A stretch of 13,516 nucleotides of DNA from Lentihominibacter faecis (GTDB lineage: Bacteria > Bacillota > Clostridia > Peptostreptococcales > Anaerovoracaceae), in the NCBI RefSeq assembly GCF_014306095.1, contig NZ_JACRWC010000075.1, forward strand, positions 1 through 13,516, written 5' to 3'. The notes beneath the pieces were generated by a model. That model ran no database searches. It had not been told where the DNA came from and saw only the letters and a list, made by a program, of their open reading frames with translations. Shown here in pieces: positions 7,094 to 13,516 of this stretch (its first letter is position 1; every line of letters begins with the position of its first letter). The position numbers were made by a program, and so were the translations under genes.

Positions 7094-7936
7094 TTATTCT
7101 TTGACCGCCGATGCCACGATACCTTTTTCTAAATGGTCTTTGCAGAGGAAAAAGAGTATCATCGTCGGCACTAAAGTGATAACGGCCGCCACCAGCGACT
7201 GACCTGCATTCTCCAGACTGATTTCCGGCAGATACAAGGTCAGCGGCCATAGTTCCTCCCGATCCAGAAAGATCAACGGCTGCTCTACTACGTTCCAGTA
7301 TTCCAGAAACTGCAACAGTAGTGCCGCTATGATCCCTGTTTTACCGAGAGGAATCCCGATTTTAAAGAATATCTGAAACTCCGATGCACCGTCTATCCTC
7401 GCAGACTCCATGATGCTTTCCGGTATCGCTCGGAAGAAATTATATAAGACAAACACCGGGAATGTAGAGAAGGCTCCCGGCAAAATGATCGCCCACAAGC
7501 TGTCCAGCAGCGACAGCTCTCTCAGCACCAGATACTGAGACAGCATGATCACCTGAAACGGGAGCATCATCAGAATAATATAGATAAAAAACAGAAGCTT
7601 TTTCAGTCGGAATTCATAACGGGCAAATCCCCAGGCAGCAGGCACGCCAAAGAGCAGCTGTCCTGCCACCACTCCCGCCACGATCTTGACCGAATTCCAG
7701 AACACCATAAAGAACTGCGGCTCCTCCAGCAGAACCTTTGCATAAGATCGAAGAGTCGGAATCTGCGGCAGCAAAGACCAGTCCGCAAACCCCTGCGAGG
7801 CAGGACTGACGATAGGCGCCAGATGTTCCTCCAGTTCAGCCGGATGCATGAAAGAACCTGCAAGCAAAAATATCACTGGATAAATTACGATAAATGCACC
7901 AAATGCAATCAAGAAAAGACTCAGTTTCCGCTTCAT
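7094..7936 (-). CDS. ABC transporter permease, MalG type
   Basis: A 280-residue inner-membrane permease with an N-terminal helix at about 6-28 and further helices through the remainder, about six in total. The cytoplasmic EAA loop that docks the ATPase is at about 177-199 (ESARIDGASEFQIFFKIGIP). Family members form a heterodimeric channel with a MalF-type partner for import of sugars or related solutes. ATG 7936 overlaps the upstream permease stop as ATGA, with GGGAGG a few bases before it. The in-frame ATG at 7951 lies inside the upstream gene and lacks a ribosome binding site. The substrate cannot be read from the sequence. The overlaps imply 1:1 synthesis of the two permeases. Confidence 0.9.
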   Translation of the reverse strand: MKRKLSLFLIAFGAFIVIYPVIFLLAGSFMHPAELEEHLAPIVSPASQGFADWSLLPQIPTLRSYAKVLLEEPQFFMVFWNSVKIVAGVVAGQLLFGVPAAWGFARYEFRLKKLLFFIYIILMMLPFQVIMLSQYLVLRELSLLDSLWAIILPGAFSTFPVFVLYNFFRAIPESIMESARIDGASEFQIFFKIGIPLGKTGIIAALLLQFLEYWNVVEQPLIFLDREELWPLTLYLPEISLENAGQSLVAAVITLVPTMILFFLCKDHLEKGIVASAVKE

Positions 7937-8784
7937 GCCCGATCCTCCCATGCCTTTTGCAGCAAGAAAATAAGCAGAATTAACAGAATGGACAGCAGCA
8001 CCGCTCCTGCCGTCATCTTATCCAGAGCAAGATCCCGAAACCAGTTGTTGAACAGGTGCTGTATCATATAGATACTTTCATTGGGATAATTACCTGCCAC
8101 CAGATAAACTTCTCGAAACACTTTAAAGGAATTGAGAAGAGCCAGAACTGCAATGATAAACAGCATCGGCAGCAGGTTGGGAAGCGTGATCCGAAAGAAG
8201 ATTACTCGATCCGAAGCCCCGTCCATTTGAGCCGCTTCATAAATCTGATCCGGGATCATGGACAGTCCCGCCAGCCAGAGTACAATGTGATAGCCCAGGT
8301 TCTTCCAGATATAGCTGACCACCAGAATGACGAAAGCCCATCTCGTATCCATCCACTCACAGGTTCCTGTCCCCCAGCGGTCCAGCACACCGTTCAGCAA
8401 GCCCTGATCATCGAATAAGATCCGCCACAGCAGAACCACCGCAGCCACTGGGATCGCCATCGGCAGCAGAAAACCGGTTTTCAGGAAATTTCCTATTTTA
8501 CTGTGACGATAAATCCACACCGCAATCACCAATGACAAGAATAACAGCAGCGGAATACACACCAGCATAAACAGCCCCGTATTCTTCACAGCCAGCTGAA
8601 AAGCCGGATTTGTCAAGACGGTTTTAAAATTATCCAGTCCCTGAAACTCGCCTCCCGCAGCCGAAAAAAAAGCCCTGCGAAACACGTCGATATACGGAAT
8701 GAAATAGAAGATGCAGACCCCTGTGAAACTTGGCAGCAAAAACCACCACGCTGGATTTTTCCACGTTCGTACTCGCATTCTCAT
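7933..8784 (-). CDS. ABC transporter permease, MalF type
   Basis: A 283-residue permease with about six membrane helices. The first is at about 12-32, after a very basic start (MRMRVRTWKN). The EAA loop is at about 183-205 (EAAQMDGASDRVIFFRITLP), the contact site for a MalK-type ATPase. It lacks the large periplasmic insertion of enteric MalF, as is usual in Firmicute MalF-type (UgpA/MsmF-like) permeases. The start is ambiguous because the gene opens with GTG ATG AGG ATG AGA ATG CGA from 8793. I chose ATG 8784 because GAGGTG (8796-8791) then sits six bases upstream. The gene follows the binding-protein stop (8799) within 14 bases, so it is part of the same transcript. Import is the family role; the substrate is unknown. 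Confidence 0.9.
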   Translation of the reverse strand: MRMRVRTWKNPAWWFLLPSFTGVCIFYFIPYIDVFRRAFFSAAGGEFQGLDNFKTVLTNPAFQLAVKNTGLFMLVCIPLLLFLSLVIAVWIYRHSKIGNFLKTGFLLPMAIPVAAVVLLWRILFDDQGLLNGVLDRWGTGTCEWMDTRWAFVILVVSYIWKNLGYHIVLWLAGLSMIPDQIYEAAQMDGASDRVIFFRITLPNLLPMLFIIAVLALLNSFKVFREVYLVAGNYPNESIYMIQHLFNNWFRDLALDKMTAGAVLLSILLILLIFLLQKAWEDRA

Positions 8785-8798
8785 CCTCATCACCTCAC

Positions 8799-10991
8799 CT
8801 ACTCATACGCATACAGCCGCAACCGATCCGAAATCTCTTTCACGGCTTTTTCATAGGAAATTTCTTCATTGAGATACTTCTCTGTATATTTCATAAAAAT
8901 ACTCATGATCGTTCCATTGTTGTTGGCCGCGCGATCAGCATCCTCAGCGCTTTGCAGGAAATCCAAAACGACGTCTTCCGGCAGTTCCTGTAATTGCAGC
9001 GTTCTGCTGACGTTCTCATCGGCAATTTCGGCCTGATCAGGCTTTAAGTTCTGCAAAGTATCCTCCAGTACGCTTTCATCAATGCTGAGGCCCATAGCTT
9101 CCCCGGTGATTTTCTGACCCTGCCGTGACAACAGATATGAAACAAACTCCCTGCATTCTTTTTCCTGTTTTGTCGCCGCACTGATTCCCACGATCATGCG
9201 CGGTATATAGTATGTGCCCTGATTGGAAGTGACGATGCCGTAAGTACTGTCCTTCAGCTGCTGCACCATCTGAATCTCCTGCGGCTGCCAGATGTAGTCC
9301 AGTTCCAGAGAGCTGCTTCCCAGCAGACTTCCAATCATTCCGCCCGTTTGCTGCGGTGGCAGCATCAGCTGCGACAGATGTACATTATCCTGGCTTTCTT
9401 CCAAGTTATACATCCGCTTCACGTTCTTTAAAAACTCCTGGACATCCTTCCTGTCGATCGTCCCGTGATCTGCCTTATCGTCTACGAAAGTCTGGTAATA
9501 AAATCTTACATCGTTAGCGAAGTCATATTCGCCGATTTCGATCTGATGTTCCCCCGTCTTATTAACAAAATCCGTCCCGGTTTTTGCATTTACGATATCA
9601 TCGTGAGGACTTAGAATGATCGGCAGTCCAAAACGAACGGGAACTGCATAGAGTTCACCGTTCCATTCATAGGTATCGATGATATTCTCAAAATTGCTTT
9701 CCGTATGAAGCTCTTCGATGTCCTCATCCAGCCTCATCAGCATATGATTTTCTACATAAGCATCGACGTTCAGCCCGTCTAGAAACAAGATATCCGGGCC
9801 GTCTCCGCCCATCATGCCTGCATTGAGCTTCTTGATGGCATCGTCTAGCGTCTTCGATCCATTCTCTTCGATTCCTACCGTCACATCCACCTGCACGTCC
9901 GGATTTTCTTTCTGGTAATGATCTACCAGCTTCTGCACATTCTCGTCCTGCTGCAGGGTATAGACTTCCAGACGCTTCTTCTCTTTTTGAGATTTATTCG
10001 ATACCTGCTTATAGCAGAACAGCTGTGGAGAATCGCCTTCTCGGTTAATAGCCAGATATACCTGTTCCTCCCGATCAAAGACAATGGTTTGTCCATACAC
10101 TTCCGATGGGACAAATGACATCTCTTTTTTAGAAATAAAGGTCTGCTTCTTTCCATCGCTGAATCGTTTTAAACCGTCTTCATTAAAGAAATAAAAATCG
10201 CCTTTATGTGCAGTCAATACAGCCAGCTTGTCGCTGTTTACATATGCTTTTTTCATCAGTTCCAGAGTCTTGTCGTTCTTCTTCTCAACGGCATGCTCTT
10301 TACTGTTGTACTGGATCACATCCCCTACACCAAGCAGATAAATCTGGTCGCCTTCGACCATAAACGCTTCTGGAGAATAAAGAGGATTTTTACTGTTTAG
10401 AAGGCAGTCCGTAATTTCATTTGTACCTTTATTGAGTAAATAAGTCTCCCCGCTCTTATTAGAAATCAGCAGGTTTTCCGAATCTATGATCCTGGAACAG
10501 TCAGAAAATCCGTCCCCGATGTAAAGCGCCTCCGACACTTCTGACCTCGGCATAACGTTAGACAGTTCCTTTGCATTACCCTGAGAATCTATATAGAAAC
10601 ACCTTGTATCCATGCACTCAGATTCGTCTAGAGAGCGATCCGCCACCGTACATACCGCATCGCCCTTTGCAGAAAAAAACATCGGACAATCTACTTTTTC
10701 AGGCTCCGTGATATGCATGGCGTCCGTATAGCACCAGTTCCGCTCCCAAGACTCGCCGCAATTTCTGCTTTCCCATACATAACCCTTCTGGGTTTCTTCC
10801 TCCGTGACGGCGATCCGCATGACCCCATCGTCCGCCACATTGAAATCCCATATGCTGTCGCATCCCTCTGGAAGTGAGATTTCCCGCTCTTCATACCCGC
10901 TCTGATCCCCAGGGTCGCATGCGCAGCACAGGAGTATGGCGAATGTAACACACATCAGTATCGCTGGTATTTTCATGATGTTCCTGTTCAT
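8799..10991 (-). CDS. Secreted two-part protein: propeller-like N-terminal half plus family 1 solute-binding domain
   Basis: A 730-residue exported protein. Residues 1-25 are a signal peptide ending LLCCAC, with cysteines at 22, 23 and 25; a lipoprotein anchor is likely although the lipobox is atypical. Residues about 30-335 look like repeated beta-strand blades, for example SRNCGESW at 75-82 (near the Asp-box pattern SxDxGxxW) and blade-like pieces such as GDQIYLLGVGDVIQYNSK. Residues about 340-730 are a solute-binding domain: KRLEVYTLQQDENVQKLVDHY at its start, GGDGPDILFLDGLN (395-408) and NGELYAVPVRFGLP (444-457). Family 1 binding proteins are usually 400-450 residues, so this is nearly double and looks like a fusion. 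ATG 10991 has GGAGGT at 11006-11001. An in-frame ATG at 11102 would place 37 residues across a likely promoter. It precedes the permease genes and should deliver ligand to them; the N-terminal half may sense or anchor. Confidence 0.85.
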   Translation of the reverse strand: MNRNIMKIPAILMCVTFAILLCCACDPGDQSGYEEREISLPEGCDSIWDFNVADDGVMRIAVTEEETQKGYVWESRNCGESWERNWCYTDAMHITEPEKVDCPMFFSAKGDAVCTVADRSLDESECMDTRCFYIDSQGNAKELSNVMPRSEVSEALYIGDGFSDCSRIIDSENLLISNKSGETYLLNKGTNEITDCLLNSKNPLYSPEAFMVEGDQIYLLGVGDVIQYNSKEHAVEKKNDKTLELMKKAYVNSDKLAVLTAHKGDFYFFNEDGLKRFSDGKKQTFISKKEMSFVPSEVYGQTIVFDREEQVYLAINREGDSPQLFCYKQVSNKSQKEKKRLEVYTLQQDENVQKLVDHYQKENPDVQVDVTVGIEENGSKTLDDAIKKLNAGMMGGDGPDILFLDGLNVDAYVENHMLMRLDEDIEELHTESNFENIIDTYEWNGELYAVPVRFGLPIILSPHDDIVNAKTGTDFVNKTGEHQIEIGEYDFANDVRFYYQTFVDDKADHGTIDRKDVQEFLKNVKRMYNLEESQDNVHLSQLMLPPQQTGGMIGSLLGSSSLELDYIWQPQEIQMVQQLKDSTYGIVTSNQGTYYIPRMIVGISAATKQEKECREFVSYLLSRQGQKITGEAMGLSIDESVLEDTLQNLKPDQAEIADENVSRTLQLQELPEDVVLDFLQSAEDADRAANNNGTIMSIFMKYTEKYLNEEISYEKAVKEISDRLRLYAYE

Positions 10992-11040
10992 TGTCCACTC
11001 ACCTCCGGAAACGAATACAATCGCATGAATCAGTGGTTTT

Positions 11041-11102
11041 ATTATAGTGCTGCAAAGAGTCTTCTTGTTAGAGTTGTAAAAAACAGCATATTTTATTGTC
11101 AA
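11041..11102 (-). promoter_or_regulatory. Possible internal promoter region before the binding-protein gene
   Basis: The 125-base gap after the kinase gene holds TTGACA (11102-11097), an 18-base spacer and TACAAC (11078-11073). Further down is a perfect TATAAT (11046-11041) with no -35 box. ACTCT is repeated (11074-11070 and 11060-11056) upstream of the TATAAT, where a LytTR regulator could act. The repeat does not match a LytTR consensus clearly. No terminator follows the kinase gene, so read-through is also likely. Confidence 0.45.
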
Positions 11103-11116
11103 AAATAAAAATGATA

Positions 11117-12370
11117 TTATAAATATAGCAGGATTTCTGCACGGAACAGATTATCCTCTGTTTTAAAGTGCATCTCTCCATGATACTTCTCGACGATCTT
11201 TTTTACATTGTTCAGTCCGATGCCATGTTCCTGTGAAGCCGCCTTACTCGTCAAAAAACGTTCTCCCTGTTTTCTAAGCGATCCGGTATAGGAATTGACT
11301 ATCTGTAAAAACAGCATGCCCGCATCCGCCTTCATGGAAATGCCCAAATATCCATTCCTGCACTGTTCCAGCGCTTCTATGCCATTATCTAGCAGGTTTC
11401 CTAAAATAATGCAAAGATCATGATTCTCTATGGACAGGGATGACGGTATAGCAAGATTCAGCACCGGATCGATCCCCAAACGATGGTTTGCCGCTTTCAG
11501 CTTAATATTCAGTAAACTGTCCACGGTAACGTTTCCCGTCTCTGAGAAGGGTCTGCTCTGCTCCATCATATCGTTCAGCGATTCCACGTAACGGTCCATG
11601 TTTGAAAAATCATGCTTGCCTGCCATCTCCTGCAGAACTAGCAAATGATTCTTGATATCATGACGAAGCGATTTCATAGAGTCTTCCATTGCCGACAGTT
11701 CCTGCAGCTGATTCTCATATGCCCTGTTCTCCTGCTCCAGTAAAGAGAGTTCTAGACGGTTCTGCTGCAGCTGCTTTAAATGTTCTAACAAATAGAATAC
11801 GGCCAGATTCAAAAATACCATGCATAAGCCGCCCAGAAAGGCAGCCTTCTCGTCCCTGCACTGATCTAAGACGATTGCTGAAAAGAAAATGCTGATTCCC
11901 GGAATCAAGATCACCGCCAGCCATTCCGAAAGCGGGATTTCCTGTCCCCTTTTCTGATCTGCGATCTTTTTCGCAACGATCATACACAAGAAAAATAATA
12001 AATCTGTGACCGCCAAAATCAATGGTATGATATATTCCGAATGCAGTACGATCAAAAGACGATAAGATACGTCCTCTAAAACCAGATGAAGACCTCCCAC
12101 TAAAAGAGCTGCTATGATTCTGGTTTTCCACTTTCCGCGATACGTCAGCGTCATCAGAAAGATTCCTGCCATGGAAGTTGACAGCAGCACCAATGGAGGC
12201 CGGTTCAAGATGAGTGAAACTACGCTGTTAAACAAGAAGAATGCCAGAAATGCTATGTATCGAATAAAACGCTCTTTCTGTTCTCCCTTTTCAAAGAAAA
12301 TATTTAGGAACTGAAGAGAAATATAAAATCCCATCAAGTTGCCGCAAAGGCTCATAATCATTGGAAACAT
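11117..12370 (-). CDS. GHKL-type (AgrC-like) sensor histidine kinase
   Basis: A 417-residue membrane sensor kinase. Residues about 1-200 hold six to seven membrane helices with no large extracellular domain, as in peptide-sensing AgrC/ComD-type kinases. A coiled linker (about 198-232) leads to the phospho-acceptor region SLRHDIKNH, with H237 the likely site. The ATPase domain has GNLLDNGIEALE (N-box, about 324-335) and HGIGLNNVKKIVEKYHG (G-box, about 382-398). It starts at ATG 12370, three bases after the response-regulator stop, with GAGAGGAG upstream, so the pair is made together. The signal is unknown. Neither an AgrD-like pheromone precursor nor an AgrB protease is visible. The N-terminal helices could instead contact the co-encoded transporter or its ligand, as in some antibiotic-sensing kinase/transporter pairs; this is inference. 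Confidence 0.93.
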   Translation of the reverse strand: MFPMIMSLCGNLMGFYISLQFLNIFFEKGEQKERFIRYIAFLAFFLFNSVVSLILNRPPLVLLSTSMAGIFLMTLTYRGKWKTRIIAALLVGGLHLVLEDVSYRLLIVLHSEYIIPLILAVTDLLFFLCMIVAKKIADQKRGQEIPLSEWLAVILIPGISIFFSAIVLDQCRDEKAAFLGGLCMVFLNLAVFYLLEHLKQLQQNRLELSLLEQENRAYENQLQELSAMEDSMKSLRHDIKNHLLVLQEMAGKHDFSNMDRYVESLNDMMEQSRPFSETGNVTVDSLLNIKLKAANHRLGIDPVLNLAIPSSLSIENHDLCIILGNLLDNGIEALEQCRNGYLGISMKADAGMLFLQIVNSYTGSLRKQGERFLTSKAASQEHGIGLNNVKKIVEKYHGEMHFKTEDNLFRAEILLYL

Positions 12371-12373
12371 GAA

Positions 12374-13081
12374 CTACTCCTCTCTCCACCGCTTCATGAG
12401 CATTTCCCTCACCGCTTTTCTGTAGCGTGGACTGATGGAAAGCTGCTCATCTCGATTCATCACGACCATCTCATATTCCCACTTTTTAACATACATTTCA
12501 TGGATAAGATAGGACTTGTGGATCCGAATAAATCCCGGTGGTGTTTTTGCCTGAACGTCATCCAGTTTTCCATAAAAATCAAGGTCGACAGATGTTGTAT
12601 GAATCTCTACTTTTCTCCCCGTGGTGCTGAAATACCGGACCTCCCCATAGGCCACACTGTATAATTCCGATCCTCTCTGGAATTTGATATAGTCATCGTA
12701 ATATTGTGACAGCTTTATCGCCTTTTCCAGATTCTTGATAATATCCTGTTCCTGCACTGGTTTTATTAGAAAGTTAAGGGGCCGGACTGCAAAAAGTTCC
12801 ATCGCATACTCTGATTTCGCAGATATATAAACGATGTGCGTTTTTTCGTTCTGCAGCTCCGTTCGTATCTTAGCACCCAGATTCACCCCGTTCATCGCTT
12901 TTAATTCGATATCAAGAAAGATCAGATCGAAGGTCTCGCCCCGGAGCATGTCCGCATACAGTTTTTCCCCGCTGTAATACGACTCGCACCGCACCAGTCC
13001 CTGCGGCTGATAGGCCTTTAAACACGCTTCGATCTTCTCACATAATAATTCATCATCATCACAAACTGCGACTGAAAACAT
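12374..13081 (-). CDS. LytTR-family response regulator
   Basis: A 235-residue DNA-binding response regulator. The receiver domain (about 1-120) has acidic residues CDDDE (7-11), the phospho-acceptor D57 in IFLDIEL, and the conserved K107 in IKP. The LytTR domain (about 130-235) contains GEVRYFSTTGRKVEIHT and GFIRIHKSYLIHEMYVKKWE, the usual pattern of this fold. Such proteins bind pairs of short direct repeats upstream of promoters. It is the first gene of the leftward cluster, starting 55 bases after the predicted start site, with AGAGG just upstream. The kinase gene follows at once. Likely targets are its own operon and the binding-protein/transporter genes, where an internal promoter with a short direct repeat is visible at 11041-11102. 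Activation versus repression cannot be decided. Confidence 0.94.
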   Translation of the reverse strand: MFSVAVCDDDELLCEKIEACLKAYQPQGLVRCESYYSGEKLYADMLRGETFDLIFLDIELKAMNGVNLGAKIRTELQNEKTHIVYISAKSEYAMELFAVRPLNFLIKPVQEQDIIKNLEKAIKLSQYYDDYIKFQRGSELYSVAYGEVRYFSTTGRKVEIHTTSVDLDFYGKLDDVQAKTPPGFIRIHKSYLIHEMYVKKWEYEMVVMNRDEQLSISPRYRKAVREMLMKRWREE

Positions 13082-13142
13082 AGACTACCTCTCATTTTGC
13101 ACGACTTCTTCCTGCGACCGTTCCAACTCATTCTTTGCCTAA

Positions 13143-13171
13143 ATCATAATAGGAGATAAGAGAAATGTCAA
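13143..13171 (-). promoter_or_regulatory. Sigma-A promoter of the two-component/transporter operon
   Basis: On the minus strand, TTGACA (13171-13166) is followed by a 17-base spacer and TATGAT (13148-13143). Transcription would start near 13136, leaving a leader of about 55 bases before the regulator ATG at 13081. The -35 box lies inside the left arm of the large inverted repeat, so a protein on that repeat would block it. Confidence 0.75.
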
Positions 13172-13206
13172 CAACTATTTAGTTTTTCTAAATGGTTGTT
13201 GACATT
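13164..13206. promoter_or_regulatory. Large inverted repeat, probable PadR operator shared by divergent promoters
   Basis: AATGTCAACAACTATTTAG (13164-13182) and its complement with one mismatch (13188-13206) flank a TTTTT loop (13183-13187). The outer ATGT...ACAT ends fit the half-sites described for PadR-family operators. Each arm contains a TTGACA -35 box, one for each direction. Its position next to the padR gene suggests autoregulation and repression of the transporter cluster. As RNA it would also fold into a hairpin, but its overlap with both promoters favours an operator. Confidence 0.75.
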
Positions 13207-13227
13207 CATATGCTGAAACATTAAAAT
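13199..13227 (+). promoter_or_regulatory. Sigma-A promoter of the padR gene
   Basis: TTGACA (13199-13204), a 17-base spacer and TAAAAT (13222-13227) form a near-consensus promoter pointing at the padR gene. Transcription would start near 13234, about 29 bases before its ATG. The -35 box is in the right arm of the inverted repeat. Confidence 0.8.
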
Positions 13228-13262
13228 AATTACAGTATCATAAAGAATAAAAGGAACATTGG

Positions 13263-13498
13263 ATGAGCGCTCAAATCAACTTTAAAAAAGGATCCGTAGA
13301 AATGCTTTTGCTCCACGTATTAAGCTGTAAAGGCGACTGCTACGGCTATCAGCTGTCACAGCTGATCAAAAAATCTTCCGGCGGAGAACTAGATTTTCCC
13401 GTTGGATCCCTGTATCCGGCCCTGTACAAAATGATTGATCACGGATATATCTCGGACTACAAACAACAGGCAGGCAAACGCCTAGTGCGGGTTTACTA
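13263..13498 (+). CDS. PadR-family transcriptional regulator, N-terminal part (cut by contig end)
   Basis: Seventy-eight codons of a PadR-type winged-helix repressor are present before adapter sequence begins. Visible features are FKKGSVEMLLLHVLSCKGDCYGYQ (residues 7-30; the YGYQL start of helix 2 is typical), then FPVGSLYPALYKMIDHGYIS (recognition helix region, about 43-62) and the wing leading into KRLVRVYY. Family members are about 105-180 residues, so the C-terminal dimerisation part is missing. The codons after residue 78 (CLLYTH) are adapter, not protein. ATG 13263 has AAGGAA six bases upstream and lies about 29 bases after the predicted start site. The gene diverges from the two-component/transporter operon and shares the inverted repeat with it, which suggests a repressor relieved by a hydrophobic, drug-like or envelope-stress ligand. 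The actual ligand is unknown. Confidence 0.92.
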
Positions 13499-13516
13499 CT
13501 GTCTCTTATACACATC
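13499..13516. other. Tn5/Nextera adapter at contig end
   Basis: CTGTCTCTTATACACATC is 18 of the 19 bases of the Tn5 mosaic end. It interrupts the padR reading frame and should be trimmed. Confidence 0.97.

Noticed and set aside
10992..11102. Extended start of the binding-protein gene at 11102
   Set aside because: It would put 37 residues before a clear signal peptide and across the probable promoter; ATG 10991 has GGAGGT at proper spacing.
13164..13206. Inverted repeat at 13164-13206 as a bidirectional terminator
   Set aside because: The padR and regulator genes diverge here, so no gene ends at this point. Both arms hold well-spaced -35 boxes, which fits an operator.
13499..13516. padR codons CLLYTH at the right edge
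   Set aside because: They are translated adapter sequence, not genomic coding sequence.
1..13516. CRISPR array, tRNA, rRNA, insertion sequence or integrase gene
   Set aside because: No regularly spaced repeats, cloverleaf, rRNA-like stretch, transposase or recombinase motif was seen on either strand.

Overview
The window looks like one complete short-read contig from a low-to-moderate GC Gram-positive gut-type anaerobe, most likely a Clostridia/Lachnospiraceae-like Firmicute. This is an inference from the gene families (GHKL/LytTR two-component pair, PadR regulator, MsmX/MalK-type ATPase) and from strong GGAGG-type ribosome binding sites. Both ends carry Tn5/Nextera mosaic-end adapter sequence (1-9 and 13499-13516), so genomic DNA runs only from about 10 to 13498.

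Region 1 (10-3004, minus strand) is a two-gene restriction-modification module. The large subunit (991-2922) joins an N-terminal PD-(D/E)xK-type nuclease motif, PE-x12-EDK, to an N6-adenine methylase. Its size and layout resemble the A subunit of BcgI-type (Type IIB) systems rather than a Type I HsdM. The following specificity gene carries two target-recognition domains, but it is split by a frameshift right after a run of six G's between the domains. It may be an off-state, phase-variable or mutated gene. A promoter, repeated TAAGCGACA motifs and a strong terminator hairpin for the opposite module fill 2923-3307.

Region 2 (3308-13081, minus strand) is a nine-gene cluster, with most junctions overlapping or a few bases apart. 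In transcription order it encodes a LytTR response regulator, a GHKL sensor kinase, a large secreted protein joining a propeller-like N-terminal half to a family 1 solute-binding domain, two MalF/MalG-type permeases, a MacA/YknX-like membrane-fusion adaptor, a four-helix protein with a MacB-like extracellular domain, a MalK-type ATPase, and a small four-helix membrane protein. This mixes a binding-protein-dependent importer with the adaptor/MacB part of an efflux-type transporter around one visible ATPase. I do not recognise it as a named system, and it is the best candidate here for something undescribed.

Region 3 (13082-13498) holds a divergent promoter region and the start of a padR-family regulator gene on the plus strand. 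A 19-bp inverted repeat contains the TTGACA -35 boxes of both divergent promoters. Each box is followed 17 bp later by a good -10 box. This suggests that PadR represses both itself and the two-component/transporter cluster. The working model is that PadR and the kinase/regulator pair control a surface complex that senses or binds an extracellular ligand and moves it, or something else, across the envelope.
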